64,000 nucleotides of DNA from Limnohabitans sp. WS1 (GCF_003063265.1 NZ_NERU01000010.1:62001-126000), one strand, 5' to 3'. Counted from the first letter of the stretch, positions 7,013 to 16,271 are shown. Notes: generated by a model not told the origin, from the sequence alone. Program-made: numbers and translations.

Positions 7013-9298
7013 ATGCTCAGCATGCCTGCACGCGCGGCGACCGTGGCCCATGGCCAAGGCCTGTATGCGCTGGACAGTGACCACCACCGCAGCGCGATCC
7101 TGCAATCGCACGGGCGCAGCCATTCTTTCGGGCTCCAGGCTTCGGAAAAACCCGACTTCTCACAGCTGCAAGCCCCGGCCATTGCCAACGCCCGTGATGA
7201 AAACCGCCTGCTGTACCAGCACGCCAGCCCCGTCATGGAAACCCTGTACGAGCAAATTGCCAACACGCACAGCATGGTGCTGCTGACGTCGAGCAACGGG
7301 CTGATCCTGCACTCGCTGGGCGATGCCGATTTTCTGGAAAAAGCCTCCCGCGTGGCCCTGATGCCCGGCGTGGAATGGTCCGAACAAAGCAAAGGCACCA
7401 ACGCGATTGGCACCGCCCTGACCGAGGGCCAAGCCATGGTCGTGCATGGGAACGACCACTTTTTGCAAGCCAACCAGTTCCTGACCTGCTCGTGCACCCC
7501 CATCTTTGACCCCTACGGCAAGGTCATGGGCGCATTGGACGTGACGGGCGATCAGCGCAGCTACCACCAGCACACCATGGCGCTGGTGCGCATGTCGGCG
7601 CAAATGATCGAAAACCACATGTTTGCCAATGTGTTTCCCGACGCCATGCGGATTCACTTTCATAGCCGCCCTGAATTCCTGAGCACTTTGGTCGAAGGCA
7701 TCATCGTCTTCACGCTGGACGGACGTTTTTTGTCGGCCAACCGCAGCGCCCAGTTTCAGCTCGGACTGTCGGTCAATGCCATGCAGGCGCATACCTTCTC
7801 GTCACTGTTCAACCAGCCGATCTCGCAGTTTCATGACCGCCTGCGCCATGCCGCCGGGCAGCCGGTGAACCTGTGCATGCACAACGGCGTGCAGGTGTTT
7901 TGCCAAGCCCGCCTGAAAACCAGCCACTGGTTCAGCAGCATGCAAGAGGCGTTTTCTGCACAGCCTTCACCCCAGAGCAACCCCAATCCGCAAGCGGAAA
8001 ACTTGCAGCCCCCCAACCCCAGCCCGGCCACGCGTGCCACCACCGCCGCTGCGGCCGGCCGCGCCAGCTTGTCGAGCTTGCGCTACCTGAACACCGGCGA
8101 CCCGCAAGTGGCCGCCGTGCTGCACAAGCTGCAGCGGGTGCAGGGCAGCGACATCCCGATCATGATCCTGGGTGAAACCGGCACCGGCAAAGACATCCTG
8201 GCGCAGGCCATCCACAACGACTCGGCACGGGCACGGCGGCCCTTTGTGTCGATCAACTGCGCCTCCATTCCTGAAACCCTGATCGAGTCCGAACTCTTTG
8301 GCTACGAAGAAGGCGCGTTCACCGGTGCCAAACGGCGTGGCGCCCCCGGCAAGATCCAGATGGCGCACGGCGGCACGCTGTTTCTGGACGAAATCGGCGA
8401 CATGCCCACCCAGCTGCAGGCGCGTTTGCTGCGTGTGCTGCAAGAGCGCCGGGTCACACCGCTGGGCTCGGGCAAGGAATACGAGGTGGACGTGATGCTC
8501 ATTTGCGCCACCAACAAAAACCTCAAAACCCTGATCGCCCAGGGCCAGTTCCGCGAAGACCTGTACTACCGCCTGAACGGCCTGGTGGTGCGCTTGCCCG
8601 CCTTGCGCGAACGCTCGGACTTTGAAGTGGTGGCCAACAAGATTTTGTTCAACCTGTGCACGCCCGAACAGCACATCAGCGTGTCGCCCGGCGTCATGGC
8701 GATGTTCAAGCAGTACCGCTGGCCTGGCAACTTCCGCCAGCTGCACAACCTCTTGCGCACCGCCGTGGTCATGGTGGGCCACAGCGGCCAAATTGAGGTG
8801 GAACACCTGCCCGATGACTTTTTGGACGAAGTTCAGCAGTTCACCCACACCAGCACGCCCGACCCATTGCCTTGCGAAGAGGCCGCGCTGGGCATGCCCC
8901 ACGCAGCAGGCTGCGCCGCGCCCCCCTTGGCCGATGTGCAGGCGCTGCAATCGGCCCACCCGCGTGGCTTTTTCGCACCCGGCGCGGCCGTCAGCGGCAG
9001 CACGGCTTCGACGCCCTCGGGCCTTGCAGGCGGTGCCCATGCAACACCGGTGTGGGTGGCACAAGCCCCCGCCACAGAGCACCCCATGGCTGCCGCAGCT
9101 TCCGCGAACGCCGCCGCGAACCCTTTCGCCGCACCAGCCACCAGCGCCGCACGCCTGCAAGACGTGGCCCTGCAAGCCATGACCGATGCACTGCGCCAAT
9201 GTCAGGGCAATGTGTCAGCGGCGGCCAAGCTCTTGGGGGTGTCGCGCAACACCATCTACCGCAAAAAAGAGCAGTTACCGGCCGACGTCTGGGGTTAA
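7013..9298 (+). CDS. sigma-54-dependent transcriptional activator, AcoR-like (GAF, AAA+, Fis HTH)
   Basis: A 761-residue enhancer-binding protein. An N-terminal AcoR-like GAF region (about 60-205) contains GVEWSEQSKGTNAIGTAL and a Cys-rich FLTCSCTPIFDP. A PAS-like stretch follows. The AAA+ domain has Walker A GETGTGKD (about 386), GAFTGA (about 434, the sigma-54 contact loop) and Walker B GGTLFLDEIGDM. A long Ala/Pro linker leads to the Fis-type helix-turn-helix, NVSAAAKLLGVSRNTIYRKK, at the C-terminus. The ATG at 7013 has AGGAG and a six-base spacer, better than the in-frame TTG at 6881. It very likely senses an alcohol- or aldehyde-derived signal and drives the -24/-12 promoters around it. 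The 3' end overlaps the convergent gene by 24 bases. Confidence 0.92.
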   Translation: MLSMPARAATVAHGQGLYALDSDHHRSAILQSHGRSHSFGLQASEKPDFSQLQAPAIANARDENRLLYQHASPVMETLYEQIANTHSMVLLTSSNGLILHSLGDADFLEKASRVALMPGVEWSEQSKGTNAIGTALTEGQAMVVHGNDHFLQANQFLTCSCTPIFDPYGKVMGALDVTGDQRSYHQHTMALVRMSAQMIENHMFANVFPDAMRIHFHSRPEFLSTLVEGIIVFTLDGRFLSANRSAQFQLGLSVNAMQAHTFSSLFNQPISQFHDRLRHAAGQPVNLCMHNGVQVFCQARLKTSHWFSSMQEAFSAQPSPQSNPNPQAENLQPPNPSPATRATTAAAAGRASLSSLRYLNTGDPQVAAVLHKLQRVQGSDIPIMILGETGTGKDILAQAIHNDSARARRPFVSINCASIPETLIESELFGYEEGAFTGAKRRGAPGKIQMAHGGTLFLDEIGDMPTQLQARLLRVLQERRVTPLGSGKEYEVDVMLICATNKNLKTLIAQGQFREDLYYRLNGLVVRLPALRERSDFEVVANKILFNLCTPEQHISVSPGVMAMFKQYRWPGNFRQLHNLLRTAVVMVGHSGQIEVEHLPDDFLDEVQQFTHTSTPDPLPCEEAALGMPHAAGCAAPPLADVQALQSAHPRGFFAPGAAVSGSTASTPSGLAGGAHATPVWVAQAPATEHPMAAAASANAAANPFAAPATSAARLQDVALQAMTDALRQCQGNVSAAAKLLGVSRNTIYRKKEQLPADVWG

Positions 9299-10537
9299 GG
9301 CACACCAGCTTGCCCAAGGGCTGGGGCGCTCGGCTTGCTCCAGCCAGCTGAGTTCCACCTCACGCCAGGCGCGGAGTTGGTTGAACACATGTTGCTGGCG
9401 CTGCTGCGTTGTCCAAGCCTCTTGGGCCTTATCCTGCTGTTCGGTCTCTAAAAGGCCGCCTCTGCGCTGACCGTTGACTGGCAGTTCTGCCGCCTTCTGA
9501 AGAGGCGAACGGTCTGGCCGCACCTTATGCGGCCGTGATTGTTCGGGCACCGCACCAGCCTGCCAAGCCGCAGGCCAAGGCACTTGCTGCACCGCCTCGG
9601 CCTCTGACCAGCCCCGCTCCAGGCCCTGCCAGGCGTAACGCACCAGACTGCACAGGTAGTGCTGTTGACGCTGCAAGGCCGCCTGCACTTGCCCCGGGCC
9701 GCGCACCAGGTGCTGCCCCACCAGCCACTGCGGCTGCCAGGCGCGCATGCGGTCCAACGCATGCAGCCAACCCCGCACGCTGCCTTGGGCCAACACGGGC
9801 AGCACATCGCCATCGACCAGCCCCCCGGCCAACACAATGCCCTCTTGGGCCGACCACAGCACCAAATCGCTTTCGGTGTGGGCATGGGGCATGTCGTGCA
9901 CCTGCCAGCTTCGGCCGCCAGCCTGCACCCGTTGCCCGTCATGCAGCACCTGGGTGGGCAACACGATGCGCGTGCCGCGCGAGGCCTGTTCGCCCAAATC
10001 GTGCTGCAAGGCCGCCAGGCAATCGGGGCAGCGCTGGCGCATGGCTTGCTGGGTGCCGAGAGTGGCGGCCACAACCACCCCCACGCTCGCACCCATGGGC
10101 ACACCCGGAGCAGCTCGGCGCTTTGCGGCTTCGACTTGGGGGACATCGGCCGATGCCTCAGGCACCCAGGCCGCATTGGCCAGCACTTGCTCGGCATGCG
10201 CATGGGTGTTGATCAGCCGCGTGACCGACGACGCGGGGTGGCGGCATTTCAGGTCTTTTTGCAAGGCCTGCCCAACGCCATAAGTCGGCCCGGGGTCGAT
10301 GACCGTCACATCGGCGTTTTGCCCCAGTACCACCGTGGTGGCCGCGTGCGAGCGTCCATCGGGCGTGACCGCATGCCACTGCCCATGCACCACCGCCACT
10401 CCAGGCAACACCGTCTGCCAAGCCAGCGCGGGCGGGGCGGTGCATGGCGCAGCCCCAGTGGGCCAGGCCAACAGGGTCAAGCTGCACCCCACGATCCAGC
10501 GAAGCTGGGCCCAGCGCACGCGCAACACTTGTGTCAA
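9275..10537 (-). CDS. SoxH-related metallo-beta-lactamase-fold protein of the quinoprotein relay (first copy)
   Basis: About 420 residues: a signal peptide (LTLLAWPTGAA-AP, residues 20-31), an MBL fold to about residue 290, and a Gln/Arg-rich C-terminal extension. The metal motif is eroded: HAHAEQ at 112-117 replaces HxHxDH, so Asp and the last His are lost. Other metal-site histidines appear in MPHAHTESDLVLW and GQHLVRGPG. The best match is the quinoprotein relay system zinc metallohydrolases found beside PQQ dehydrogenases and SoxYZ-like carriers; their reaction is unknown. The start is probably a TTG at 10537, preceded by GAGGGG; a GTG at 10528 is the alternative. It overlaps the convergent activator gene. 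Confidence 0.75.
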   Translation of the reverse strand: MTQVLRVRWAQLRWIVGCSLTLLAWPTGAAPCTAPPALAWQTVLPGVAVVHGQWHAVTPDGRSHAATTVVLGQNADVTVIDPGPTYGVGQALQKDLKCRHPASSVTRLINTHAHAEQVLANAAWVPEASADVPQVEAAKRRAAPGVPMGASVGVVVAATLGTQQAMRQRCPDCLAALQHDLGEQASRGTRIVLPTQVLHDGQRVQAGGRSWQVHDMPHAHTESDLVLWSAQEGIVLAGGLVDGDVLPVLAQGSVRGWLHALDRMRAWQPQWLVGQHLVRGPGQVQAALQRQQHYLCSLVRYAWQGLERGWSEAEAVQQVPWPAAWQAGAVPEQSRPHKVRPDRSPLQKAAELPVNGQRRGGLLETEQQDKAQEAWTTQQRQQHVFNQLRAWREVELSWLEQAERPSPWASWCALTPDVGR

Positions 10538-10629
10538 GCCCGCCCCCTCACTTGCTCCATATTGGAACAAGTCCAGGCCCCCGGGTCGCCCGTGTGTCGG
10601 ATCTTGAGGTGAAATTTGATCAGAATGGG

Positions 10630-10645
10630 TGGCACTTTTGTTGCT
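10630..10645 (+). promoter_or_regulatory. sigma-54 promoter of the TolQ/ExbD-like four-gene operon
   Basis: TGGCACTTTTGTTGCT matches TGGCACG-N4-TTGCW at all but one position and has the correct GG-N10-GC spacing. Transcription would start near 10656, about 100 bases before the ATG at 10758. Confidence 0.75.
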
Positions 10646-10757
10646 CTGTGACAAAGAAGGGGCAATGGTTTGAACGACCTGATCGGTGGAGACCGAGATG
10701 GTCGCACATGCAGCACTTGCCATGCCAGCCCGTTTATTTTTTGGAGTGAACCCCCGC

Positions 10758-11519
10758 ATGAATGCTCTTGCCCCTTCGGCCAGTCGATGGCACCAACGCA
10801 TGTGGGGTGCCCTGCTGGTCAAGCGCTTACCGGTGGTGGGCCGCCCCAGCCTGTCGCTGGAGCAAGCGCCGCAAGGCCTGTTCCTGCTGTGGCTGGCCTT
10901 CATGGGCTTACTGGTGTTTGGCGCTGCGGTGATGTGGCAACACGGCCTGTGGCACCGCCTGGTGCAGGCCGACCCTACGGGCCTGACCATCGTCATCGTG
11001 CTGCTGTTCATCGGCTGCTCGGTCTGGGCGGGCATGCGCTGCTGGGCGCTGGGTTTGCAATGGCAGGCGCTGCAAAGCGGTGGGGCCATGGCCAATGCCG
11101 AACCAACCAGCTGGGCGCACGACTACCTGCAAGCGCGTGGCCATGCGCACACCGACAAAAGCATCTTGCTGCAGGTGCTGAGCGACCGGGCGCACGGCCC
11201 GCAAGAGATGGCCTGGTGGCTCAACGGCATCCAGCTCAAGCTGGGCTTGCTGGGCAAGGTGATTGGTTTTTCGGTGTTGGCCCTGGAGCTGGGCCGCATG
11301 GACGGCTTTGACCCGCAGCAATCGGCGCAAATGCTCAAGAGCCTGACGGGCGGGCTGGGCATTGCGCTCTTGACCACCATCACCGGGCTGGCGGCCAACA
11401 TTTTGCTGGGCCTGCAGCTCATGCGCATTGACCGCTTTGCCGACGGCCTGGTGGCCGAGATTTTGACGCTGGGCGAGGCGCAGGCCATGCAGCCTGCAGG
11501 CAACGGGGCCGCCGAATGA
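10758..11519 (+). CDS. MotA/TolQ/ExbB-like proton-channel membrane protein
   Basis: A membrane protein of 253 residues. Hydrophobic segments lie near 45-65 (LFLLWLAFMGLLVFG), 75-100 (LTIVIVLLFIGCSVWAG), 170-190 and 205-235. The last pair, with SLTGGLGIALLTTITGLAAN, is the signature of the MotA/TolQ/ExbB channel family, which couples proton flow to envelope work. It lacks the long cytoplasmic domain of MotA. An upstream in-frame ATG at 10722 is possible; GGAG lies twelve bases before 10758. Its stop overlaps the next start (ATGA), and that gene is ExbD-like, so the two should form a stator-type pair. No named family was recognised. Confidence 0.7.
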   Translation: MNALAPSASRWHQRMWGALLVKRLPVVGRPSLSLEQAPQGLFLLWLAFMGLLVFGAAVMWQHGLWHRLVQADPTGLTIVIVLLFIGCSVWAGMRCWALGLQWQALQSGGAMANAEPTSWAHDYLQARGHAHTDKSILLQVLSDRAHGPQEMAWWLNGIQLKLGLLGKVIGFSVLALELGRMDGFDPQQSAQMLKSLTGGLGIALLTTITGLAANILLGLQLMRIDRFADGLVAEILTLGEAQAMQPAGNGAAE

Positions 11520-12127
11520 GCATTGGCCGCAGCACCCGCGACACCGAGACGGACCCGTTTTACGACATGTTGTTCAACATGTTGATCGCCTTCGTCTTTT
11601 GCTTTGTGATCGCGCTGCTGTCCTTCAACCCGCAGGCCAAAAAAGCCGGTGACGTGCCCGCCAAGGCCGAGTTCATGATCACCGTGTCCTGGCCCGACGA
11701 AAACCCCAACGACCTGGACACCTGGGTGATGGAGCCCGGCGGCAAGCTGCTGTGGTTTCGCCAGCGCGACGTGGGCATGCTGCACCTGGACCGTGACGAC
11801 CGGGGCGACAAAAACAACTCGGTGGTGGTCAACGGCAAAACCGTGACCAGCGCCGCCCGGCAAGAAATCGTCACCCTGCGCGGCCTGGTGGCGGGCGAAT
11901 ACGTGGTCAACGCCCACTATTACGAAAGCCGCAACCAGCTGCCCGTGGACGCCACCGTGACCGTGGTCAAGATCAACCCCCAGGCCGAAATCGTCTTCAC
12001 CGGCACCCAGCAAATCGGCGCCAAAGGCGAAGAACGCACCCTGGTGCGCTTTTCGATTGACGACAAGGGCCAGGTGCTGGACGTGAGCACGGCCCCCAAA
12101 CCCATCGTGATGCGCTCGGGCATCTGA
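11516..12127 (+). CDS. ExbD/TolR-like protein with C-terminal beta-sandwich (DUF2135-like)
   Basis: A 203-residue single-span protein. PFYDMLFNMLIAFVFCF (14-30) parallels the ExbD/TolR segment P-F-I-D-x-M-L, putting the likely proton-carrying Asp at residue 17. The periplasmic part is not the usual ExbD fold: WPDENPNDLDTWVMEPGG and LHLDRDDRGDKNNS recall DUF2135-type domains, which carry an Asp-rich motif. It starts inside the stop codon of the TolQ-like gene, so the two are translationally coupled. The channel role is inferred from the pair; the periplasmic target is unknown. Confidence 0.65.
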   Translation: MSIGRSTRDTETDPFYDMLFNMLIAFVFCFVIALLSFNPQAKKAGDVPAKAEFMITVSWPDENPNDLDTWVMEPGGKLLWFRQRDVGMLHLDRDDRGDKNNSVVVNGKTVTSAARQEIVTLRGLVAGEYVVNAHYYESRNQLPVDATVTVVKINPQAEIVFTGTQQIGAKGEERTLVRFSIDDKGQVLDVSTAPKPIVMRSGI

Positions 12128-12150
12128 ACACCCCTCCCTGAAAAACCCAC

Positions 12151-12675
12151 ATGATCCCTACCACCACCACCGAACTGCTCTGGCTGGCCATTGCCTACGC
12201 CTTGCTGGCCTTTTTGCTGCTGTGCCTGTGCCTGGCCACCCGTTGGCACTGGCTGCTCAAGGCGGTCATGGTCGTGGTGGTCAGCGGCTTTTTTCTGTTC
12301 CACCACCAAGTGCTGCGCGGCATTGCGGGCTGGCCGGCCGACGACGCCTTGCCACCGCGCTTTGTGCTGCTGTCGGCCGTGTTTGACGAGCCCAGCCCGG
12401 CACGCCACCACCCCGGCGCGATCTACATCTGGGTCAATGAAATCAAAGACCACGAAGCGCTGGATCTGCCCCGCGTGCACCGCCTGCCCTACGAAAAAGA
12501 CCTGCACCGCATCCTGGGCGACGGCATCAAAAAAGCCCGCGACGGCAACACCCAGATCGGCACCACCGAGCCGCGCCGAGGCCAGGGCGGCCTGCCCTGG
12601 TTGCGCCCAGCCAACGACGACAAGGTGCAAATCAAACTCAGCGACCTGCCCCGTGCGCAGCTGCCCGAAAAATGA
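12151..12675 (+). CDS. membrane protein of unknown function
   Basis: A 174-residue protein. Two transmembrane helices fill residues 8-60 (LLWLAIAYALLAFLLLCLCL and AVMVVVVSGFFLF), and the remaining polar part contains AIYIWVNEIKDHEALDLPRVHRLPYEKDLHRIL. I do not recognise a family. It lies 23 bases after the ExbD-like gene and overlaps the lipoprotein gene by four bases (ATGA), so it belongs to the same operon and probably to the same envelope complex. Confidence 0.7.
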   Translation: MIPTTTTELLWLAIAYALLAFLLLCLCLATRWHWLLKAVMVVVVSGFFLFHHQVLRGIAGWPADDALPPRFVLLSAVFDEPSPARHHPGAIYIWVNEIKDHEALDLPRVHRLPYEKDLHRILGDGIKKARDGNTQIGTTEPRRGQGGLPWLRPANDDKVQIKLSDLPRAQLPEK

Positions 12676-13379
12676 ACGCCATGAAAACTCTGTCCTTGGG
12701 TGCCGCATCACTGCTGGGTGTGCTGGGTCTGTCGGCCTGTTCGCCGGATGCGGGGCCGGTCTGGTTTCCGCTGCGCGCTGGTGACGTGACCCGCTACGAA
12801 GTGCGCTACAACCCAGAATCTGCCCGCGAGGACGAGGTCTGGACTTTGCGCACACGCGGCCCTGTGGACTGGCAAGGCAAAAGCTATATGCAGCGCCACC
12901 ATTCACAAGGCGTGGCCTACTTTTTAGAGGCCAATGAAAAAGGCGTGCGCCGCGTGGCGCACCAAACCGACATGGACCGCGAACCGCTAGCGGACGAATC
13001 GCCCATGTGGGTGCTCAAAGCACCGTATCAGGTAGACACTGAGTGGACCAACCCCACCGTGCCCTATTTGCTGATGCGCAAAAACGAATACCCCCGCGAA
13101 CTCAAATACACCCACAAAACCACCATGACGTGGCGCATCGTGTCCGTCAAAGAGGAGGTCAAACTGCGCTCCGGCGAGGTGCTCTCGCCCTGCCTGCACG
13201 TCAAGGGCGAAGCCTTTTTGAACCTCTACACCGACCCCGTGAACGGCTTCACCGACGTGCCCCTGACCAGCCACGAGTGGTACTGCCAAGGCCAGGGCCT
13301 GGTCAAATTCACCCGCGAAGAAAAAGTGCTGGCGGGGTTTTTGATCGGGGGCAGCTTGACGGCGGAGCGGGTGCGCTGA
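12672..13379 (+). CDS. lipoprotein of unknown function, last gene of the TolQ/ExbD-like operon
   Basis: A 235-residue protein with a lipobox: hydrophobic leader LGAASLLGVLG and LSAC, with Cys at residue 23. The mature protein looks like a soluble beta-rich domain (WFPLRAGDVTRYEVRY, EVWTLRTRGPVDWQGKSY), of the kind seen in outer-membrane lipoproteins. Its first codon lies within the stop codon of the preceding gene. A second ATG at 12681 is possible. Function unknown; linkage suggests an outer-membrane or periplasmic partner of the proton-driven pair. Confidence 0.7.
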   Translation: MNAMKTLSLGAASLLGVLGLSACSPDAGPVWFPLRAGDVTRYEVRYNPESAREDEVWTLRTRGPVDWQGKSYMQRHHSQGVAYFLEANEKGVRRVAHQTDMDREPLADESPMWVLKAPYQVDTEWTNPTVPYLLMRKNEYPRELKYTHKTTMTWRIVSVKEEVKLRSGEVLSPCLHVKGEAFLNLYTDPVNGFTDVPLTSHEWYCQGQGLVKFTREEKVLAGFLIGGSLTAERVR

Positions 13380-13382
13380 ACC

Positions 13383-13660
13383 GTCGGGGTCTGCGACCAC
13401 CGACCTACGAATGCAGCCCAGTAGGTCGGTACTCGAAGAGTCCGACGTTTGTCCGCTTCGGCACAGGCCCCATGTCGGGGCTGAAGCCGCCGACCTACAA
13501 ACACCGCCCGTAGGTCGGCACTCGAAGAGTCCGACGCTTGTCCGCTCCGGCATAGGCCCCATGTCGGGGCTGAAGCCGCCGACCTACACATACCGCCCGT
13601 AGGTCGGCACTCGAAGAGTCCGACGCTTGTCCGCTCCGGCATATGCCCCATGTCGGGCCC
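13383..13660. repeat. REP-like array, GTAGGTCGG family (89-bp period)
   Basis: GTAGGTCGG-headed units start at 13421, 13510 and 13599, each followed about 50 bases later by an inverted partner GTCGGGGCTGAAGCCGCCGA ending in CCTAC; the last partner is cut short at about 13651. A degenerate unit lies at 13383-13408. The array fills the convergent gap between the lipoprotein and TonB-receptor genes. Confidence 0.9.
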
Positions 13661-13697
13661 ATGTCGGTTTGCACCTTCATGGGCACGACATCACCGA

Positions 13698-15893
13698 TCA
13701 AAACGCGTAACGCAGCCCCGCCACCACCATGCGGCCCCGACCGGCTTGCAGGCCATTGGCGCGAGAGGCAAAGTACTTTTTGTTGGCCAGGTTCTCACCA
13801 CTCAGGAAGTAGCTCACTTTCTGGCCCTTGGGCGCATACGAGATGGAGGCGTTGTACAGGGTCAAGTACGGAATCTCGCCAAACAAGCCGCAGTCGGCTT
13901 GACTGGCGCCATCGACGTCTGCGCAATAGCCTTCAGCAGAGGTGCCCCGGTAGTTGTCGGTGTTGGCAAATTGTCGGCTGATGTAAGTGACCCCCACGCG
14001 GGCCTGCAGCCCCTGCGGACCTTCGTAAGACAGGTTCATGGCCAATGCGTGCTTGGGGGCATAAGGCAAGCGGTTGCCTGCCTGGTAAGCGCCGTAGCCA
14101 TCCTCACCCTCGCCGCCCACCTGGCCGCTGTCCTTGAATTTGGCCGTCATCAAATGGGTATAGGCCAGGCTGGCAAAGTAGTGGTTTTTCTGCCCCGTGA
14201 GTTCCCCCAGATTGAGCTTGCCGCTGAGTTCAAAGCCGGTGTGCTGCGCCCGACCTTCGTTCCTGAAAATCCCGCCGGACTGCACGACGATGTCGCTGAT
14301 GTCCATGTTGAACACCGTGGCCTCCAGGTGGCCGCTCTTGAGCAAGCCCGTGCGCACGCCCAGCTCGGTGGTGGTTGACAACTCAGGCGTCACCTTTTGC
14401 AGTGTGTTGTTGTCAATGTCGCGGTCTGGCCGAGGGGGTGCAAAGCCGCGATGGATGCCGCCAAACACCGTGGTGCCATTCAGACCGTTCCAGGTCCAGC
14501 CCAAGCCGGGCAAAGCTTGCAGCTTGCTGGTGGTCAAGCTGCTTTCCAGGGTATCAAAAGCGGCCCCTGTGGCCGAGCTGTAGAGGTTTTTACGGGAGGT
14601 CACATCTTCCAGGCGAAGACCGGGTGTGATGGTCCAATCGCCCGCGATGAAGGTGCTTTGCGCGTAGTAAGAAATGGCCTTGATTTTGGCTGTCAGGCGT
14701 TCGTCTGCGGCATTGACCTCGTTGAAACTGTCTCCGACCAGTTTCTTGCGGTCCACATTTTCCGAGTGGTATCGAAAGCCCAGGATGGTCTGGTTTTTCA
14801 AGCCAAAAGCGTTGTGCTTGATTTCCAGCTTGGGCTCAATGCCAAAAAATTCGTACTGCCGTGGCCGTATGGCGTATTCGCCCCGGCCCATGCCAAAGGC
14901 GTTGTCGACATCGTCGTACTCAAACTCTCTGGATCGGTGCGATTGGCGGTCTGTTTTGGAATAGTAAAACTGCGTGCTGAGCTTGGTGTTTTTGTTCAGG
15001 TCCCATTCGTGCACCAGTTGCGCTGTTTGGCGGTCCATGGTGAAGCGTTCCATGGCGTCTTCGGCTTGGTCAAAGCTGCCCTTGTAGCGCGATGCCATGT
15101 ATTCGGCCGCCGTCAAGCCGGTTTCACTGAACAGCGAGTTTTCCTTGAAGGCCGAGAACTTGCCCGAGAGGCGTTGCTCGTTGTTGATTTTGAACTGCGC
15201 TTTGAGGGCCACATCCTGCACATCAAAGTGGTGCTCTGCGCGAATGCCATCGCCCCGTTTTTTCAGCACATCCAGCATCACGCCACCGTTTTCGGTGCCG
15301 GTGCCCAGATTGAAGTGGGCACCTTGGTACGCTTGCTGCCCGGCCGTGACTTTCACCGAGCCAGTGGCCCCCTGCGTGGGCACGGGCCGGGTGACAAAGT
15401 TGATCATGCCACCCATGGTTTGTGGGCCAAACAGGACTTGGCCTGAGCCTTTCAACACCTCCACGCGCTCGACGCGTTCCAAAGGCGTGCTGTAGTGTGA
15501 GGATGGGTCAGCATAAGGCGCAAAAAACACCGTAGGTGCACCGTCTTCGAGCAGCAAAGTGCGCGAGCTGCGGCGGGGGTTGAGGCCGCGCATGCCGATG
15601 TTCAGGTGCGTGCCCGCCACATCCTCGGCCACCACATGCAAACCCGGAATTTCACGGATGGTCTCGACGATGGAAAACGGTGCACGCGCCTCAATTTGCG
15701 CCTGGGTCAGGACCGAATAAGAACCGGGGAGGTTTTCAATGCTGCTGGGCAAAATGCTGGTGCTTTTGACCACCACTTCGGACGTGCTGTTGGTCGGTGC
15801 AGCGTTTTGGGCCGCTGCACAGGTGGCGAACAGTGACAAAACAGCGGTGGCAACCAAGGTGTGAGGGTGTCGTGTGCTCATGGTTTTTTTCAT
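13698..15893 (-). CDS. TonB-dependent receptor, FecA-like (siderophore or metallophore uptake)
   Basis: A 731-residue outer-membrane receptor: signal peptide ending near ATCAAA-QN, plug with SSIENLPGSYSVLTQAQI, the MRGLNPRRSSRTLLLEDGAP block, VEVLKGSGQVLFGPQTMGG, and a barrel ending in GLRYAF. The plug resembles FecA-type receptors that bind metal chelates. It has no FecA-like N-terminal signalling domain. It stands between the REP arrays and the two-component genes of the quinoprotein island, so uptake of an iron or lanthanide complex is plausible, but the ligand cannot be read from sequence. ATGs at 15893 and 15881 are both possible starts. Confidence 0.85.
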   Translation of the reverse strand: MKKTMSTRHPHTLVATAVLSLFATCAAAQNAAPTNSTSEVVVKSTSILPSSIENLPGSYSVLTQAQIEARAPFSIVETIREIPGLHVVAEDVAGTHLNIGMRGLNPRRSSRTLLLEDGAPTVFFAPYADPSSHYSTPLERVERVEVLKGSGQVLFGPQTMGGMINFVTRPVPTQGATGSVKVTAGQQAYQGAHFNLGTGTENGGVMLDVLKKRGDGIRAEHHFDVQDVALKAQFKINNEQRLSGKFSAFKENSLFSETGLTAAEYMASRYKGSFDQAEDAMERFTMDRQTAQLVHEWDLNKNTKLSTQFYYSKTDRQSHRSREFEYDDVDNAFGMGRGEYAIRPRQYEFFGIEPKLEIKHNAFGLKNQTILGFRYHSENVDRKKLVGDSFNEVNAADERLTAKIKAISYYAQSTFIAGDWTITPGLRLEDVTSRKNLYSSATGAAFDTLESSLTTSKLQALPGLGWTWNGLNGTTVFGGIHRGFAPPRPDRDIDNNTLQKVTPELSTTTELGVRTGLLKSGHLEATVFNMDISDIVVQSGGIFRNEGRAQHTGFELSGKLNLGELTGQKNHYFASLAYTHLMTAKFKDSGQVGGEGEDGYGAYQAGNRLPYAPKHALAMNLSYEGPQGLQARVGVTYISRQFANTDNYRGTSAEGYCADVDGASQADCGLFGEIPYLTLYNASISYAPKGQKVSYFLSGENLANKKYFASRANGLQAGRGRMVVAGLRYAF

Positions 15894-16073
15894 GGAATGT
15901 GTCTCGAAGGCTTCTCTTTGGCTCTGACCCCGTTGAGATGCATGGAGCTTAGCCACCTGCCCTGCAAAACACCCGGGAAACTCGCCCGAACAGGTCGGGA
16001 AAATTTCCCGCGCATCACCTGCAGGCGGAAGGCCTGTCGGCGCTGAAGCCCCGAGTTGCGGGGGATGTATCCG

Positions 16074-16238
16074 GTAGGTCGGCGGCTTCAGCCCCGACAT
16101 GGGTCCTGTGCTGATGCGCACACACGTCGGACTCTTCGAGTACCGACCTACGGGGTATTTGTAGGTCGGCGGCTTCAGCCCCGACATGGGTCCTGTGCTG
16201 ATGCGCGCACACGTCGGACTCTTCGAGTGCCGACCTAC
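16074..16238. repeat. REP-like array, GTAGGTCGG family (87-bp period)
   Basis: Forward units (GTAGGTCGGCGGCTTCAGCC and the following CCGACATG) lie at 16074-16101 and 16161-16188. Inverted partners (GTCGGACTCTTCGAG followed by CCGACCTAC) lie at 16126-16151 and 16213-16238. It occupies most of the 378-base gap between the response regulator and the TonB receptor; nothing else is evident there. Confidence 0.9.
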
Positions 16239-16271
16239 CGAAGGTGCAAGCTTGGGGTTTGCGGGTGCGGC

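Noticed and set aside
7967..9199. 410-codon minus-strand frame opposite the activator
   Set aside because: Shadow frame of the AAA+ gene; composition and lack of motifs argue against coding.
10538..11095. N-terminal extension of the first MBL gene to 11095
   Set aside because: It would cross the divergent promoter and overlap the TolQ-like gene on the other strand. The signal peptide begins right after 10537.
13383..13660. Regularly spaced repeats that could suggest a CRISPR array
   Set aside because: The units are palindromic and alternate in orientation, the spacers are themselves repeated, and there are no cas genes. They are REP-like elements.
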